Source: an uncultured Alphaproteobacteria bacterium
GTDB taxonomy: Bacteria; Pseudomonadota; Alphaproteobacteria; CAAHEQ01; UBA3637
Length of the DNA stretch: 46,322 nt
Assembly (NCBI GenBank): GCA_944392145.1
Contig: CALXVS010000011.1
Coordinates: 1-46,322, forward strand
Direction: 5' to 3'
The notes under the pieces are model-generated. The model made no database searches. It was not told where the DNA came from and saw nothing but the letters and a program-made list of their open reading frames with translations. Below, piece by piece: positions 8,125-17,726 of the stretch (its first letter is position 1; each line of letters begins with the position of its first letter). A program made the position numbers and the translations under genes.

Positions 8125-10017
8125 TTATTGAGGTGTTGTCAGGATAGATTCTTGATAAAACCGTTTAAAACGACGATGATTTGTCCAATCGTCCAATTGT
8201 TGCCCCGTTGGTTTTCCGGGCCCAAAAAGAAGTATTTGCGGTATTTTACCGTTCTTTAAATAAGGGGCAACAGATGTATCATTAAGCGGCGCTTGTGTTA
8301 TGGTTAAGTGATTTTGCCGTTGCATTTGGCGTATGATGCCGGTTTTAAGGAAAATCAATTTATTTAATTGACATCGTGTGCAGATATCATCTCCGACGGC
8401 AACGATTAAAGGTGTTTTTGTTGTGATTGCCTGTTGTCGTTTTACGTCGTTAAACGGTTCAAATGCGGCCTTGTCGGCCAATAACGGTCCCAAAGCACAC
8501 CAAATTAAAAATACAATCAGCATGAAATAACATTTACCGGATTTTTTACCTGTGATGTTGCCAATAATTTTAAAAAAGAGATTGGGATTTTTAAGTGCAG
8601 GGATAAAAATAACCAGTGAAACAAGAATGGCTGTGATAAATTCAGGAAAATGTAACGTTGCCATTTGTGCCGCAAAAGATTTCGGCATCAACCAAAACAA
8701 TAAAACGGCGGCCGTCAGCGAATGAGGAAGATATTTTAAGCATAAAACACAAACAAGCAATCCTGTCCAAAACCAAAAATTATTTTGTTGATAAAGAATG
8801 ATGTCAGGAATAAGGCAGCCGCCTCCCGCTAAGCCCGCCCATAAGATTAGATTGATAACGGCTGTTTTAAAGACGCGGTTGACAAGTATTTGTTTTTTCT
8901 TAAGGCTTTTAGGAGGAAAAGTAGCCTGTATCCATAGAAACGTGTAAAAAGGAGAAAAAAGGATGAGTGCCAGTAAAAGGCCGATCCAATCAAATATACT
9001 TAAGGGATCTTTCAGAGGAGGCAATGTTTGCGTTGTCAGGGAAAGAGTTGTTTCAAAAAAGCCGGCCGAAGTTTTTAAAATAACGGGTAGATTGGTCGGC
9101 GGTGTTATACCCTGGGGTAAGGTCAATGAAAGCAATATACCATTTTCCCTGTTGGATGTAATGGACACTGTATCAAACACCCACGGGACATCGGCCGGAT
9201 AAACGTGAAAAATGGCGGTATTTTTAGGAAGGACTAAATAAATTTGCAGGTGTCGGTTGCCATCAAAACCGGTTTGTGGCGGATCGCCTTTAAGCGGTTT
9301 GGCTATATCTTGCAAAGCATCAATCATTTTGGCATTAAGTGACGTCGCAAAACGATCCCCTGATGTCAGGGTTAAAGAAAGAGGTGTTTCTGTTGCTTGA
9401 CAAACTTCTTCCCGACATAAATCAAAGGAAAGGCGCATTTTAAAATCCGTTTGTTTGTCCGGATACTTCAACCGATAAATCAGGGGAAGAAAAATATCTT
9501 CCTGCGGGGTTAAAAGTGGTTGCTGTGGTGCAATACGATAAATACCCGGTAGCGGAATGTCCAAAGAAAGAATATCGGCCGTTTCATCAAGAATTTTCGG
9601 ATTTTTCAGCCATTGTCCGCTTTCAAGGTTAATTTGAATACTTAAAAAAACCAAATTATTATCACGTGTGCCGGAATAAGCCGACACCAAACGTGCTTTG
9701 CCACCGTCAAACGTTTCCCAATCGCCATAACCACGCCGCCCACTTAAGGGAGACATGTCTAACGTGTCTAAATATAACAAACGCAGCGGATTAAACGAAC
9801 CGTTGGATTCCAATGGAACATCACCCGGTTGCGGATAACGGGCAGCTTGGTTTAAAGCACGCAGTTTTTCAGTCCAAGCAGTCCACTTTTCGCGAAAAGA
9901 CATATTGGAAACGTGCTCTGATTGTATATCCGGTTGCGATTCGGTTTCGGCAACACTTTGAACCGGCGAAAAAAAGAAGGTGAAAATCAAGCAAAAAATC
10001 GTCAAAATCAGTTTCAT
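8125..10017 (-). CDS. DsbD/ScsB-like thiol-disulfide interchange protein, reduced membrane domain
   Basis: The start is chosen at MKLILTIFCLIFTFFFS, a signal peptide ending near SVAETE. The periplasmic N-domain resembles the DsbD-alpha domain of ScsB: GGKARLVSAYSG, LESGQWLKNP, and a Cys pair in FDLCREEVCQA. About five or six hydrophobic segments follow (about residues 340-520). The protein ends in a thioredoxin-like domain with CTRC in VAVGDDICTRCQLNK and a KIPQILLFGPG cis-Pro-like turn. The membrane part is smaller than the eight helices of DsbD and I do not see its paired cysteines clearly. The electron donor route is therefore uncertain. Confidence 0.75.
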   Translation of the reverse strand: MKLILTIFCLIFTFFFSPVQSVAETESQPDIQSEHVSNMSFREKWTAWTEKLRALNQAARYPQPGDVPLESNGSFNPLRLLYLDTLDMSPLSGRRGYGDWETFDGGKARLVSAYSGTRDNNLVFLSIQINLESGQWLKNPKILDETADILSLDIPLPGIYRIAPQQPLLTPQEDIFLPLIYRLKYPDKQTDFKMRLSFDLCREEVCQATETPLSLTLTSGDRFATSLNAKMIDALQDIAKPLKGDPPQTGFDGNRHLQIYLVLPKNTAIFHVYPADVPWVFDTVSITSNRENGILLSLTLPQGITPPTNLPVILKTSAGFFETTLSLTTQTLPPLKDPLSIFDWIGLLLALILFSPFYTFLWIQATFPPKSLKKKQILVNRVFKTAVINLILWAGLAGGGCLIPDIILYQQNNFWFWTGLLVCVLCLKYLPHSLTAAVLLFWLMPKSFAAQMATLHFPEFITAILVSLVIFIPALKNPNLFFKIIGNITGKKSGKCYFMLIVFLIWCALGPLLADKAAFEPFNDVKRQQAITTKTPLIVAVGDDICTRCQLNKLIFLKTGIIRQMQRQNHLTITQAPLNDTSVAPYLKNGKIPQILLFGPGKPTGQQLDDWTNHRRFKRFYQESILTTPQ

Positions 10018-10096
10018 AAGAGAAATTATAGCAAAAAAATACTTGATTGTCTTTAAAAAAATGGATAAAATAACACCGTTTTTTTTATTTAAAAAT

Positions 10097-10102
10097 GGAG
10101 GT
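10097..10102 (+). promoter_or_regulatory. Shine-Dalgarno that places the infC start at ATT
   Basis: GGAGGT at 10097-10102 overlaps the only upstream in-frame ATG (10095). It is five bases from the end of GGAGG to ATT at 10107. The ribosome would therefore start at ATT, the rare codon typical of infC. Confidence 0.7.
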
Positions 10103-10106
10103 TCCA

Positions 10107-10658
10107 ATTAAAACAATCGTTCCAAATGCGCAAGCACCTGTAGTGGCGGATAAATCCGGTGTGCGGGTTAATGAGCAAATTTCCAATCCCCAAGTGCGGC
10201 TAATTTTACCAAATGGTGAAAATGTCGGTATTGTCACAACGCGTGAGGCAATTCGTAAAGCGTTGGATCAAGGGCTGGATTTGGTTGAAATTTCATCAAC
10301 TGGACAATTTCCTGTGTGTAAGATTTTGGATGCGGGGAAATACAAGTATGAATTGCAAAAACGGAAAGCGGATTCACGCAAAAAGCAAAAAGTCATTGAG
10401 GTAAAAGAAATAAAATTTACCCCAAACATCGGTGAAAATGATTACGGTGTTAAAATGCGCGCGGCACGTCGTTTTTTAGAGGAAGGGAACAAAGTCAAGT
10501 TCACGCTGCGTTTCCGGGGACGTGAGATGTCCTATGTTGATTTGGGTATGGCAGTTTTAAACCGTGCTCGGGCTGATTTGGATGATATTGCCAAAGTTGA
10601 AGTTGAACCTAAATTAGAAGGGCGCCAGATGAGTTTGGTGATGTCAAAAAAGGCTTAA
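10107..10658 (+). CDS. infC: Translation initiation factor IF-3 (predicted ATT start)
   Basis: IF-3 binds the 30S subunit and proofreads start codon and initiator tRNA. The N-domain runs from VRVNEQISNPQVRLI through GLDLVEISSTGQFPVCKILDAGKYKYE. The C-domain runs from KEIKFTPNIGENDYGVK to the end and carries FRGREMSY. The start is set at ATT 10107 because the GGAGG site lies inside the first codons of the longer ATG version. In E. coli and relatives infC uses ATT so that IF-3 represses its own translation. The protein is 183 residues. Confidence 0.93.
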   Translation: MKTIVPNAQAPVVADKSGVRVNEQISNPQVRLILPNGENVGIVTTREAIRKALDQGLDLVEISSTGQFPVCKILDAGKYKYELQKRKADSRKKQKVIEVKEIKFTPNIGENDYGVKMRAARRFLEEGNKVKFTLRFRGREMSYVDLGMAVLNRARADLDDIAKVEVEPKLEGRQMSLVMSKKA

Positions 10659-10664
10659 AAAAAT

Positions 10665-10700
10665 AAAGCGGTCAAAAAAGTTTTGGCCGCTTTTTCAAAA
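10665..10700. terminator. Bidirectional terminator between infC and the tandem ArsR gene
   Basis: AAAGCGGTCAAAA (10665-10677) pairs with TTTTGGCCGCTTT (10681-10693), with one G-U pair. T tracts follow on both strands, so it can serve both converging genes. Confidence 0.8.
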
Positions 10701-11345
10701 ATCCGATTTGTTTTTGAGTGTATTATAACGTTTGCGAATACATTCCAAAGCCGTTTTATGCACGCCCTTTGTAATACAATATAACATAAACCGTCCGTCA
10801 CGCCGGCATGTTACAAAGCCATCTTCTTTTAATTTTTTTAAGTGTTGCGATGTTTTAAGTTGTTCTGTTTCGGTACCGGTTGCGATATCCGATACACTGC
10901 TTTCTCCCCTTAAAATAAGATGTTCCAAAATCCGCATTTTATCATAATGAGCAAATAATTTGATACGATTTGCCACCATGGTTGTAAAATCATCGGGTAA
11001 AACGGCTTTATATCCTTCCACCAAAAAACGGAAGCTGTCAGTTAAATAGCCGAACAGCTTTCGGATACAGGCAAAAATGCTGGCCGGATATTCTTCGCAA
11101 ATATCGTAATAGATAAAAACACCTCGTCGTTTTGTTTTTAATAAGCCTGCTTCACGCAGCTTGCGTAAATTTTGGGAAATAATTGCCTGCTCTTCATTCA
11201 GTGCTTTGGTAACGGCTGACACACACGATTCGCCGTTTACATCAATGTATTCCAAAATTTTCAACCGTAGGGGATGTGAGATATAACACATCCCCCGAAC
11301 GGCTTTTTTCATCGTGACTACAGGCAGCGGTTGATTGTCTGTCAT
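10695..11345 (-). CDS. Tandem ArsR-type winged-helix regulator
   Basis: Two ArsR-like winged-helix DNA-binding domains lie in one 216-aa chain. Residues about 18-85 contain ISHPLRLKILEYI, ISQNLRKLREAGLLKTKRRG and IYYDI. Residues about 120-200 contain FAHYDKMRILEHLI, TSQHLKKLKEDGFVTCRRDG and MLYCI. ArsR proteins are normally single-domain dimers, so this looks like a covalent dimer made by duplication. Cys residues (GESCVSAV; FACIRK) might be sensing sites. It is the last gene of a three-gene leftward operon and may control it. Confidence 0.85.
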   Translation of the reverse strand: MTDNQPLPVVTMKKAVRGMCYISHPLRLKILEYIDVNGESCVSAVTKALNEEQAIISQNLRKLREAGLLKTKRRGVFIYYDICEEYPASIFACIRKLFGYLTDSFRFLVEGYKAVLPDDFTTMVANRIKLFAHYDKMRILEHLILRGESSVSDIATGTETEQLKTSQHLKKLKEDGFVTCRRDGRFMLYCITKGVHKTALECIRKRYNTLKNKSDF

Positions 11346-11354
11346 GGTTTCCCT

Positions 11355-11954
11355 TTATTCTATGCAACAATCAACAGCTTTGCGCACAAAGGCTTTTAGT
11401 TTTGAAAAAGTTGTGGTTTCGGTTTCATCTGTATCTTTTTTTACATTGGAGACTTCAGCGGTTGTTGTCAAAGCGGCTGTTATTTTATCTGCTTCTTTTA
11501 AAACAGCTTTCGGTTCGTCTTTTTTCCAAGAAGTACCATCCGTATTGATCAGATTCATGTTAAGCCCCCAAAACAGACAGTATAAATCATAGGCACGATT
11601 GAACAGGTCATATGCTTTTTCTTTGTTTCCCAAAGATTGTTGCTTTGTGCCGACTTCCATTAAACGCATTGCCGTTGCCAACAAGTGCTTTGAAATACAC
11701 CACACTTCACCTTCATAAGCGGGAATAACCTGAAGCATCAAATTTTTACGCAGTTCACGGATGTCGGCAATCATGTCGTAAAAAGAGTTTTTACCTGTTT
11801 TGGCACCTGAAAACATCAGGTGTTCTTCAATGGAAATCAGATTCATCAAGGCAATTGTTAAATCCTGATCCGACGACAGATCTTTCGGGTTTTTCTTTTT
11901 TGTGGCATCAACCGCTTCAACAAATTGATTCAAAGAGGGTATTTTTTTCATCAT
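11355..11954 (-). CDS. Conserved protein of unknown function, helical
   Basis: This 199-aa soluble, mostly helical protein contains SSDQDLTIALMNLISIEEHL, EVWCISKHLLATAMRLMEVG and AYDLFNRAYDLYCLFWGLN. From memory, very similar proteins occur widely, including in candidate-phyla (CPR) genomes, next to a small CxxC membrane protein as here. No function is known to me. The gene starts 22 bases after its upstream partner and ends nine bases before the tandem-ArsR gene, so the three are one transcription unit. Confidence 0.8.
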   Translation of the reverse strand: MMKKIPSLNQFVEAVDATKKKNPKDLSSDQDLTIALMNLISIEEHLMFSGAKTGKNSFYDMIADIRELRKNLMLQVIPAYEGEVWCISKHLLATAMRLMEVGTKQQSLGNKEKAYDLFNRAYDLYCLFWGLNMNLINTDGTSWKKDEPKAVLKEADKITAALTTTAEVSNVKKDTDETETTTFSKLKAFVRKAVDCCIE

Positions 11955-11976
11955 GTTATTCCTTTCGTTATAAAAA

Positions 11977-12513
11977 TTATAATAATGTCAAATCATTTGC
12001 ATGACAATTGCACAATGGCAAAACATGAAATGCCAAAGAGGTCAAAGCTACCGCTAAAACGGGAATCACAACTTTTTCAAACGGGAAATGAGCGTGCCCG
12101 CCGTTGCGTTCTTTTAAGAATTGGTATAAGTGGTTGGCTAAAATCAAGACAATGGCTCCCATAATGTTGGCGAACAAGAATGAGTCAATGTATAAAAACC
12201 CGATAATGCCGGGTGAATACGTCATTTCGCCCAAATACATAAATCCGATCATGGCAACACTTAAAACAACCAAAAATGTGTCACGTCCCCTAAAACGCCA
12301 GCCGCGTTTGTCAAAAAAACGAATCGTCCAGAAACCGATTAAAGCCAACATGGCACCGGACCAAACACCGACGACACAATCATCTACACCGAATGCCCGC
12401 GCAACGGATAGGGTTGCCCCGATGGTGACAGTGCAAACGGCACAGGCCGGATTGGCCAGGGCTACTTTGGCAGCGCCCAGCAAAAATAAAATGAATGTAA
12501 ACAGAAAACGCAT
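11977..12513 (-). CDS. Small multi-pass membrane protein with CxxC after the signal segment
   Basis: The start is set at MRFLFTFILFL, preceded by GGAGG seven bases upstream. A signal-like segment ends near ANPACAVCTVTIGA, which has a CxxC pair. Four further hydrophobic helices follow and a conserved KERNGGHAHFPFEKVVIPV segment lies near the C-terminus. The last residues carry CNCH. I remember homologues reading ACPVCTVAVGAG with the same KxxNGGxAxFPFQKVVMP motif, always of unknown function and often paired with the downstream helical gene. A metal- or thiol-related membrane role is an inference from the cysteines and the ArsR-like neighbour. Confidence 0.8.
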   Translation of the reverse strand: MRFLFTFILFLLGAAKVALANPACAVCTVTIGATLSVARAFGVDDCVVGVWSGAMLALIGFWTIRFFDKRGWRFRGRDTFLVVLSVAMIGFMYLGEMTYSPGIIGFLYIDSFLFANIMGAIVLILANHLYQFLKERNGGHAHFPFEKVVIPVLAVALTSLAFHVLPLCNCHANDLTLL

Positions 12514-12522
12514 GTAAGCCTC

Positions 12523-12575
12523 CATATATATTAAAAACAACATATATCTTTTATCATATATATTAAAAAAGTCAA
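12523..12575 (-). promoter_or_regulatory. Promoter region with two 15-bp direct repeats, probable operator
   Basis: CATATATATTAAAAA occurs exactly at 12523-12537 and 12555-12569, a 32-bp period of about three helical turns. On the minus strand a TTGACT hexamer (12575-12570) abuts the distal copy. The repeats lie between this -35-like element and the start codon at 12513 and are natural binding sites for the two-headed ArsR-like regulator of the same operon. Confidence 0.5.
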
Positions 12576-12791
12576 GTATAAAATATGCCCAAAAGTATTT
12601 TTTTTTAGATCATATTGTTTTTATTTAATTTTATTATCTTATTTTTCGTAAAAACAATTCCGAACTCTGTTGGGATAACAAGATATAATGGCACAGAATT
12701 GTCACGGTCGCTGAAAGAACCCACTGTCCGCGACACATCTCGGACGATCATCACCCTTGGGCATATTTGGGATACAGAATAAACAATTTTG

Positions 12792-15014
12792 CTATCCTGA
12801 AAATTTATTACTGCGCGGAAAGCCGACCGGTGGGATTTTTCCGACTGTTGCCCGTTTAGCCAACCACGGTAAAATGTTACGTTCAATTCGGGTGCCGTTT
12901 CCTGATGCAAAAGGCAGACCGTCTTGTTCATTAAAGAAGCGGGCGTCGGATAAAATGGCTCCCGTATATTTTTGTAAAATCACACCGCTGCCGCGTTGCA
13001 TGGCTGGGATCTCGTCGGTTTTAAAAATAACCATTTTGCGATTGGTGCCAATGACAGCAACATGATCTCCTGTCGCCGGGACACACAAAACGGCTTTATC
13101 GGGTGGTGAAACATTTAAAATAATTTTACCGGCACGTGTTTGTGCGGTAACGTCGTTAGAGGAAACCAAAAAGCCTTTACCTTTTTGTGAAGCGACAAGC
13201 AGTTTTTCATTCGGTTGATGCACAAACATTGTGACAATGTCGGCATCTTCGGGTAAATCAATAGACAACCGAATCGGTTCGCCGAACCCGCGCCCTCCCA
13301 AAATTTTAAAACCGGGCAGGGTGTAAAACCGCCCGTTTGTGGCAAAAAACAAAATATTATCCGTTGTATAGGCGGTTAAGGCCTGTTTCAACGAATCGCC
13401 CTCTTTAAACTTTAAGTCATCGGTTTGTGTTGTATGACCTTTTAAAGAACGCACCCATCCTTGTTTTGACAAGATAATGGTAATGGGTTCTTTTTCAATC
13501 ATCGCTTCAATCGGTACGTCAATGTCCGGTGCGGCATCACCGATTTGTGTTTTGCGGGCTCCCAAACTGGTTTTTTGTGAAAACTGTTTTTTGATTTCAC
13601 CGATTTGATCATAAATCTTTTTGGCACGTAACAAAGAATCCCCCAATAACGCTGTCAAATCGGCCCTTTCTTTGGTCAGATCTTCCAACTCCCGGCGTAG
13701 TTGTTCTTCTTCCAATTTTTTTAATGAACGCAGGCGCATATTTAAAATAGCTTCAACCTGGATGTCCGACAGACTGAACTCTTCAATTAACAATGGTTTG
13801 GGGTCATCTTCCGTTCGGATGATTTCAATGACACGATCCAAATTTAAATAAGCGATCATATACCCTTTTAATAATTCCATCCGATGATTGATTTTGTCCA
13901 GACGGAATTGACTGCGCCGTGTTAAAACAATATCACGGTGCTTTAAAAAGGCAGTCAACACCTCTTTTAAACTCATAACTTTCGGGGTGTGATCGGCATC
14001 TAACACGTTCATGTTCAAATTAAAGTTGATTTGCAAATCCGTATTTTTATATAAATGTGCCATCAGTTGTTCCGGTGAAACGGTCCGTGATTTCGGTTCT
14101 AAAACGATTCGCGTCACATCTGACGATTCATCACGAATATCAGCCAATAAAGGCAGTTTCTTTTCACTTAACAGTTTGGCAATTTTCATAATCAGGTCGG
14201 ATTTAACCACCTGATACGGAATTTCCGTCACAACAATTTGATATTGACCGCGCTCTAAATCCTCTCGTTCCCATTTGGCGCGGATTTTAAAGGCGCCGCG
14301 TCCCGTTTCATAAGTTTTAACAATACTATCGCGGCTTTCACATAAAATGCCCCCCGTTGGAAAGTCGGGTCCTTTTATAAAGTCAATCAGCTTGGCCGTG
14401 TCGGTATCGGTGTGTTTAATCAAATACATTAATGCATCACAGACTTCGGCAATATTATGCGGGGGGATATTTGTTGCCATACCGACAGCGATACCCGATG
14501 ACCCGTTGGCCAATAAGTTGGGAAAGCTGGCCGGCATAACGGTTGGTTCCTCTTCCTCGCCGTCATAGGTTTTATCAAAATCAACGGCATTATCATCCAA
14601 TCCCTCCATCAACGAAACCGCGGCTGCGGTCAGGCGGGCTTCGGTATAACGCATGGCAGCCGCTTTGTCTCCGTCAATGTTGCCGAAGTTACCCTGACCG
14701 TCAACCAAAGGATAACGCACGGCAAAATCCTGAGCCAGTCGGACCATCGCTTCATATACCGACGCGTCACCGTGCGGGTGATATTTGCCGATAACATCAC
14801 CGACCACGCGAGCGCATTTTTTAAATCCCGAGGCCGGGTCCAGCTTTAATTGCCGCATCGCAAATAACAATCGGCGATGAACGGGTTTCAATCCATCACG
14901 CACATCCGGCAATGATCGGGCCACAATGGTGGATAAGGCATAGGCCAGATAACGTTCCGACAAGGCATCGGCTAATTTTGTTTCTTTAATGTTTTGTGAT
15001 GTTTCAAATGACAT
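12792..15014 (-). CDS. parC: DNA topoisomerase IV subunit A
   Basis: ParC is the DNA-cleaving subunit of topoisomerase IV, which decatenates daughter chromosomes. The N-terminus reads [18 protein letters not shown] then [14 protein letters not shown]. The catalytic Tyr is in [11 protein letters not shown]. The C-terminal beta-pinwheel begins near residue 490. The length of 740 residues and the ending [13 protein letters not shown] fit ParC, not GyrA. The start is ATG at 15014 (MSFETSQ) behind AAAAAGG; a TTG nine bases upstream is less likely. In the quinolone region ([12 protein letters not shown]) the position of E. coli Ser80 is Ala. Confidence 0.93.
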   Translation of the reverse strand: MSFETSQNIKETKLADALSERYLAYALSTIVARSLPDVRDGLKPVHRRLLFAMRQLKLDPASGFKKCARVVGDVIGKYHPHGDASVYEAMVRLAQDFAVRYPLVDGQGNFGNIDGDKAAAMRYTEARLTAAAVSLMEGLDDNAVDFDKTYDGEEEEPTVMPASFPNLLANGSSGIAVGMATNIPPHNIAEVCDALMYLIKHTDTDTAKLIDFIKGPDFPTGGILCESRDSIVKTYETGRGAFKIRAKWEREDLERGQYQIVVTEIPYQVVKSDLIMKIAKLLSEKKLPLLADIRDESSDVTRIVLEPKSRTVSPEQLMAHLYKNTDLQINFNLNMNVLDADHTPKVMSLKEVLTAFLKHRDIVLTRRSQFRLDKINHRMELLKGYMIAYLNLDRVIEIIRTEDDPKPLLIEEFSLSDIQVEAILNMRLRSLKKLEEEQLRRELEDLTKERADLTALLGDSLLRAKKIYDQIGEIKKQFSQKTSLGARKTQIGDAAPDIDVPIEAMIEKEPITIILSKQGWVRSLKGHTTQTDDLKFKEGDSLKQALTAYTTDNILFFATNGRFYTLPGFKILGGRGFGEPIRLSIDLPEDADIVTMFVHQPNEKLLVASQKGKGFLVSSNDVTAQTRAGKIILNVSPPDKAVLCVPATGDHVAVIGTNRKMVIFKTDEIPAMQRGSGVILQKYTGAILSDARFFNEQDGLPFASGNGTRIERNILPWLAKRATVGKIPPVGFPRSNKFSG

Positions 15015-15160
15015 TCTTATCAACCTTTTTTCAGAAAATATAGGTTACTTTTACTTGAAAAACAGTCAAAAAGCAAGCATTTTTATTTTTGGGTTGCCTT
15101 TTGAAAATCTTTCCTGTAAAGTAAAAAGAAGTCTTCATATATATTTTAAGGAGTCGGGTC

Positions 15161-15676
15161 ATGAATTTTAAAGGATGTTTGTGTGCAGGTTTGATGCTTG
15201 TTTCCGGTGTGGTTTGGGCCAATGAGCCGGAAATCAAACGCTTGGGGGTCAGTTCCGATTGGGTTGCGTATCAAGTGGATGAAAATGGTTCAAAAGTTTG
15301 TTATATTGCGGCGCGTCCCATAAAATCTGAAGGAAAATACAAAAAGCGCGGAGACGTGTTTTTGACGGTCATGCATCGGCCGGCCGACAATGTGTATGAC
15401 GAGGTGAGTTTTGCTGCCGGTTATCCTTATAATGTAACTGAAAAACCGACGATTGCAGTTGATAAAAATCCGGCTGTTTCTTTCTTCAGCCGGGGGGAAA
15501 ATGCGTGGTTTAAAGAAAAAACGACGGATGAAAAGCTGATTGCTCAAATGCGTAAAGGAAATAAAGCCGTTGTTAAAGGGCGGTCTACACGCAGAACACG
15601 GACAACAGATACAATTTCGTTAAAGGGATTTTCCAAGGCCTATCAAATGATTAATGAAGCGTGTCATTGGAAATAA
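15161..15676 (+). CDS. Invasion-associated locus B (IalB) family periplasmic protein
   Basis: A signal peptide ends at GVVWANE. The body follows the IalB family plan: CYIAARPIKSEG, KRGDVFLTVMHRP, a GYPYNVTEKP segment, AWF, MRKGNKAVVKG, TRTTDTISLKGFSKA and a final Cys in NEACHWK. The family is common in alphaproteobacteria. It was named for erythrocyte invasion in Bartonella, but most members are general periplasmic proteins. A good AAGGAG site precedes the ATG. The next gene, rlmN, starts 29 bases after the stop. Confidence 0.85.
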   Translation: MNFKGCLCAGLMLVSGVVWANEPEIKRLGVSSDWVAYQVDENGSKVCYIAARPIKSEGKYKKRGDVFLTVMHRPADNVYDEVSFAAGYPYNVTEKPTIAVDKNPAVSFFSRGENAWFKEKTTDEKLIAQMRKGNKAVVKGRSTRRTRTTDTISLKGFSKAYQMINEACHWK

Positions 15677-15705
15677 ACGATAATCACATAACAAGTAAGG
15701 TTTTT

Positions 15706-16773
15706 ATGAAAGAACTCATCGGGTTATCTAAAGAAGAGTTGTCTGCTGAATTGACGGCTTTAGGGGAAAAGAGTTTTCGGACAAAGCAACTGTGGCATTG
15801 GTTGTATCATAAGGGCGAGACAGACTTCGATAAAATGACGTCACTGTCAAAAGAGTTCAGGGCGCGGTTGAAAGCGTGTTATACTGTCACACACCCGTCA
15901 ATTGTAACCGAGCAAACGTCCCAAGACGGTACACGCAAATGGTTGGTTTCGTTTGCGGATGGGAAACAGGTTGAATGTGTTTACATTCCCGAAGCCGATC
16001 GGGGAGCCGTTTGTATTTCAACGCAGGTCGGGTGTGCACAAGGATGTCGTTTTTGTCATACGGGAACGCAAAAGATGATGCGCAATTTGACTGCCGGTGA
16101 AATTGTGGGGCAATTTATGACGGCGCGTGACAGCTATGGGGAATGGCCCACGCCGACCGATGAAACGCGGTATTTGTCAAACATCGTTGTTATGGGAATG
16201 GGGGAGCCGCTTTATAATTTTGACAATTTAAAAACGGCTTTGAAAATTTTAATGGATGGAGATGGTATTGGTATATCCAAACGCAAAATTACCGTGTCAA
16301 CTGCCGGTATGGCGGATCGCATTCCCGAGTTGGCCGATTTAGGTGTCAAGTTGGCCGTCAGTTTGCATGCGCCGAATGATACCTTAAGAAGCCAAATTAT
16401 GCCGATTAATCGCAAATATCCGCTGGAAAAATTGATGGCCGCCTGTCGCGCGTATCAGGAACGCAGTGAACGCCGCCAATTTATCACCATGGAATATGTT
16501 ATGTTGAAAGGGGTCAACGATACCCCTGAACACGCGCGGCAGTTAATGTCCCTTGTCAACGGATTGGAGGTTAAGTTTAATTTAATCCCGTTCCATTATT
16601 GGGATGGGGCGCCGTTTCAACCGTCCGATGCCGATACGATTCGGCGTTTTGCCAAAATGTTGGAAGATAAATGGTTCGCGGCGCCGATTCGCCGATCACG
16701 CGGGGAAGATATTATGGCTGCCTGTGGTCAGTTGAAATCTTTGAAAGGGACAGATACCTTTAAAGTGGAATGA
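15706..16773 (+). CDS. rlmN: 23S rRNA (adenine-2503-C2)-methyltransferase / tRNA m2A37
   Basis: RlmN is a radical SAM methylase acting on A2503 of 23S rRNA and on some tRNAs. The cluster motif CAQGCRFC is present, with VVMGMGEPLYN, KRKITVSTAGM and AVSLHAPND following. The catalytic C-terminal Cys is in MAACGQL. The N-terminal domain reads LGEKSFRTKQLWHWLY. The start is set at ATG 15706 after AAGTAAGG; an in-frame extension to 15661 would overlap the previous gene and lacks a site. It has 355 residues, normal for the family. Confidence 0.96.
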   Translation: MKELIGLSKEELSAELTALGEKSFRTKQLWHWLYHKGETDFDKMTSLSKEFRARLKACYTVTHPSIVTEQTSQDGTRKWLVSFADGKQVECVYIPEADRGAVCISTQVGCAQGCRFCHTGTQKMMRNLTAGEIVGQFMTARDSYGEWPTPTDETRYLSNIVVMGMGEPLYNFDNLKTALKILMDGDGIGISKRKITVSTAGMADRIPELADLGVKLAVSLHAPNDTLRSQIMPINRKYPLEKLMAACRAYQERSERRQFITMEYVMLKGVNDTPEHARQLMSLVNGLEVKFNLIPFHYWDGAPFQPSDADTIRRFAKMLEDKWFAAPIRRSRGEDIMAACGQLKSLKGTDTFKVE

Positions 16774-16808
16774 AGGAGTTAAACCGTCAAGTGTCATAAA
16801 AGTGTCAT

Positions 16809-16837
16809 TTGATTTTTAAAAGTCGTTTAGGTATAAC
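16809..16837 (+). promoter_or_regulatory. sigma-70-like promoter of fabI
   Basis: TTGATT (16809-16814), a 17-base spacer and TATAAC (16832-16837) lie 37 bases before the fabI ATG. Confidence 0.6.
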
Positions 16838-16874
16838 AATATTCAGTTTTTATTTTGTCAGAAAGGATGAAAAA

Positions 16875-17708
16875 ATGACAACAGGATTTATGGCCGGTAA
16901 ACGTGGATTGATTATGGGTGTTGCAAATGACCATTCTATTGCGTGGGGTATTGCAAAAAAGTTGGCCGAGCAAGGAGCCGAATTGGCGTTTACCTATCAA
17001 GGGGAAACACTTGAAAAGCGGGTGCGCCCGTTGGCTGAATCGTTGGGTTCAAATATTATGATTCCGTGTGATGTGTTAGACAGTGCATCAATGGATAAGG
17101 CATTTGAAACTTTAAAACAACAATGGGGAAAATTGGATTTTGTAGTGCATGCCATTGCTTTTTCCGACAAAAATGAATTAAAAGGGCGTTATGTTGATAC
17201 AACGGCGCAAAATTTTTCAAATTCCATGTTGATTTCGTGTTATTCATTTACGGATGTATGTCGTCGGGCAGCAGAGTTGATGCCGGACGGAGGGGCTTGT
17301 TTAACATTGACCTACTTGGGTGCGGAGCGGTATGTGCCAAATTATAATGTTATGGGCGTGGCCAAAGCCGCATTGGAAGCATCTATTCATTTCATTGCAT
17401 TTGATTTGGGACATCAAAACATCCGCGTTAATGCCATTTCGGCCGGTCCGGTGCGGACATTGGCCGCGGCCGGTATCGGTGATTTCCGCCAGATTTTGGG
17501 GTGGACGGAAGCTAATTCTGCCTTGTGTCGCAATGTGACGATTGACGATGTTGGCGGCACGGGGGCTTTCCTGTGCAGTGATTTGGCCTCGGGCGTGACG
17601 GGTGAAATTATTCATGTGGATGCCGGTTACAGCCGGAATGCGATGATTAACCCGCGTAATGCGCAAAAATCAGCTGAATTGCTGTCAATGTTTAAGTTAT
17701 CGGAATAA
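16875..17708 (+). CDS. fabI: Enoyl-[acyl-carrier-protein] reductase (NADH)
   Basis: FabI catalyses the last reductive step of fatty-acid elongation. The SDR-type Rossmann start is GKRGLIMGVANDHSIAWGIA. The catalytic Tyr-x6-Lys is YNVMGVAK, with the FabI-specific Tyr upstream in YLGAERYVP. RVNAISAGPVRTLAAAGI is the substrate-loop signature. The start at MTTGFMAGKRG (16875) follows GAAAGGATG; a longer frame would begin inside the promoter. It has 277 residues. Confidence 0.95.
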   Translation: MTTGFMAGKRGLIMGVANDHSIAWGIAKKLAEQGAELAFTYQGETLEKRVRPLAESLGSNIMIPCDVLDSASMDKAFETLKQQWGKLDFVVHAIAFSDKNELKGRYVDTTAQNFSNSMLISCYSFTDVCRRAAELMPDGGACLTLTYLGAERYVPNYNVMGVAKAALEASIHFIAFDLGHQNIRVNAISAGPVRTLAAAGIGDFRQILGWTEANSALCRNVTIDDVGGTGAFLCSDLASGVTGEIIHVDAGYSRNAMINPRNAQKSAELLSMFKLSE

Positions 17709-17726
17709 CGCTTTTTCTTTGAAAGA

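Noticed and set aside
12605-12931. 108-aa frame overlapping the 3' end of parC
   Set aside because: It overlaps parC by 140 bases in another frame, has no good ribosome site and its first part is a shifted reading of the ParC C-terminus.
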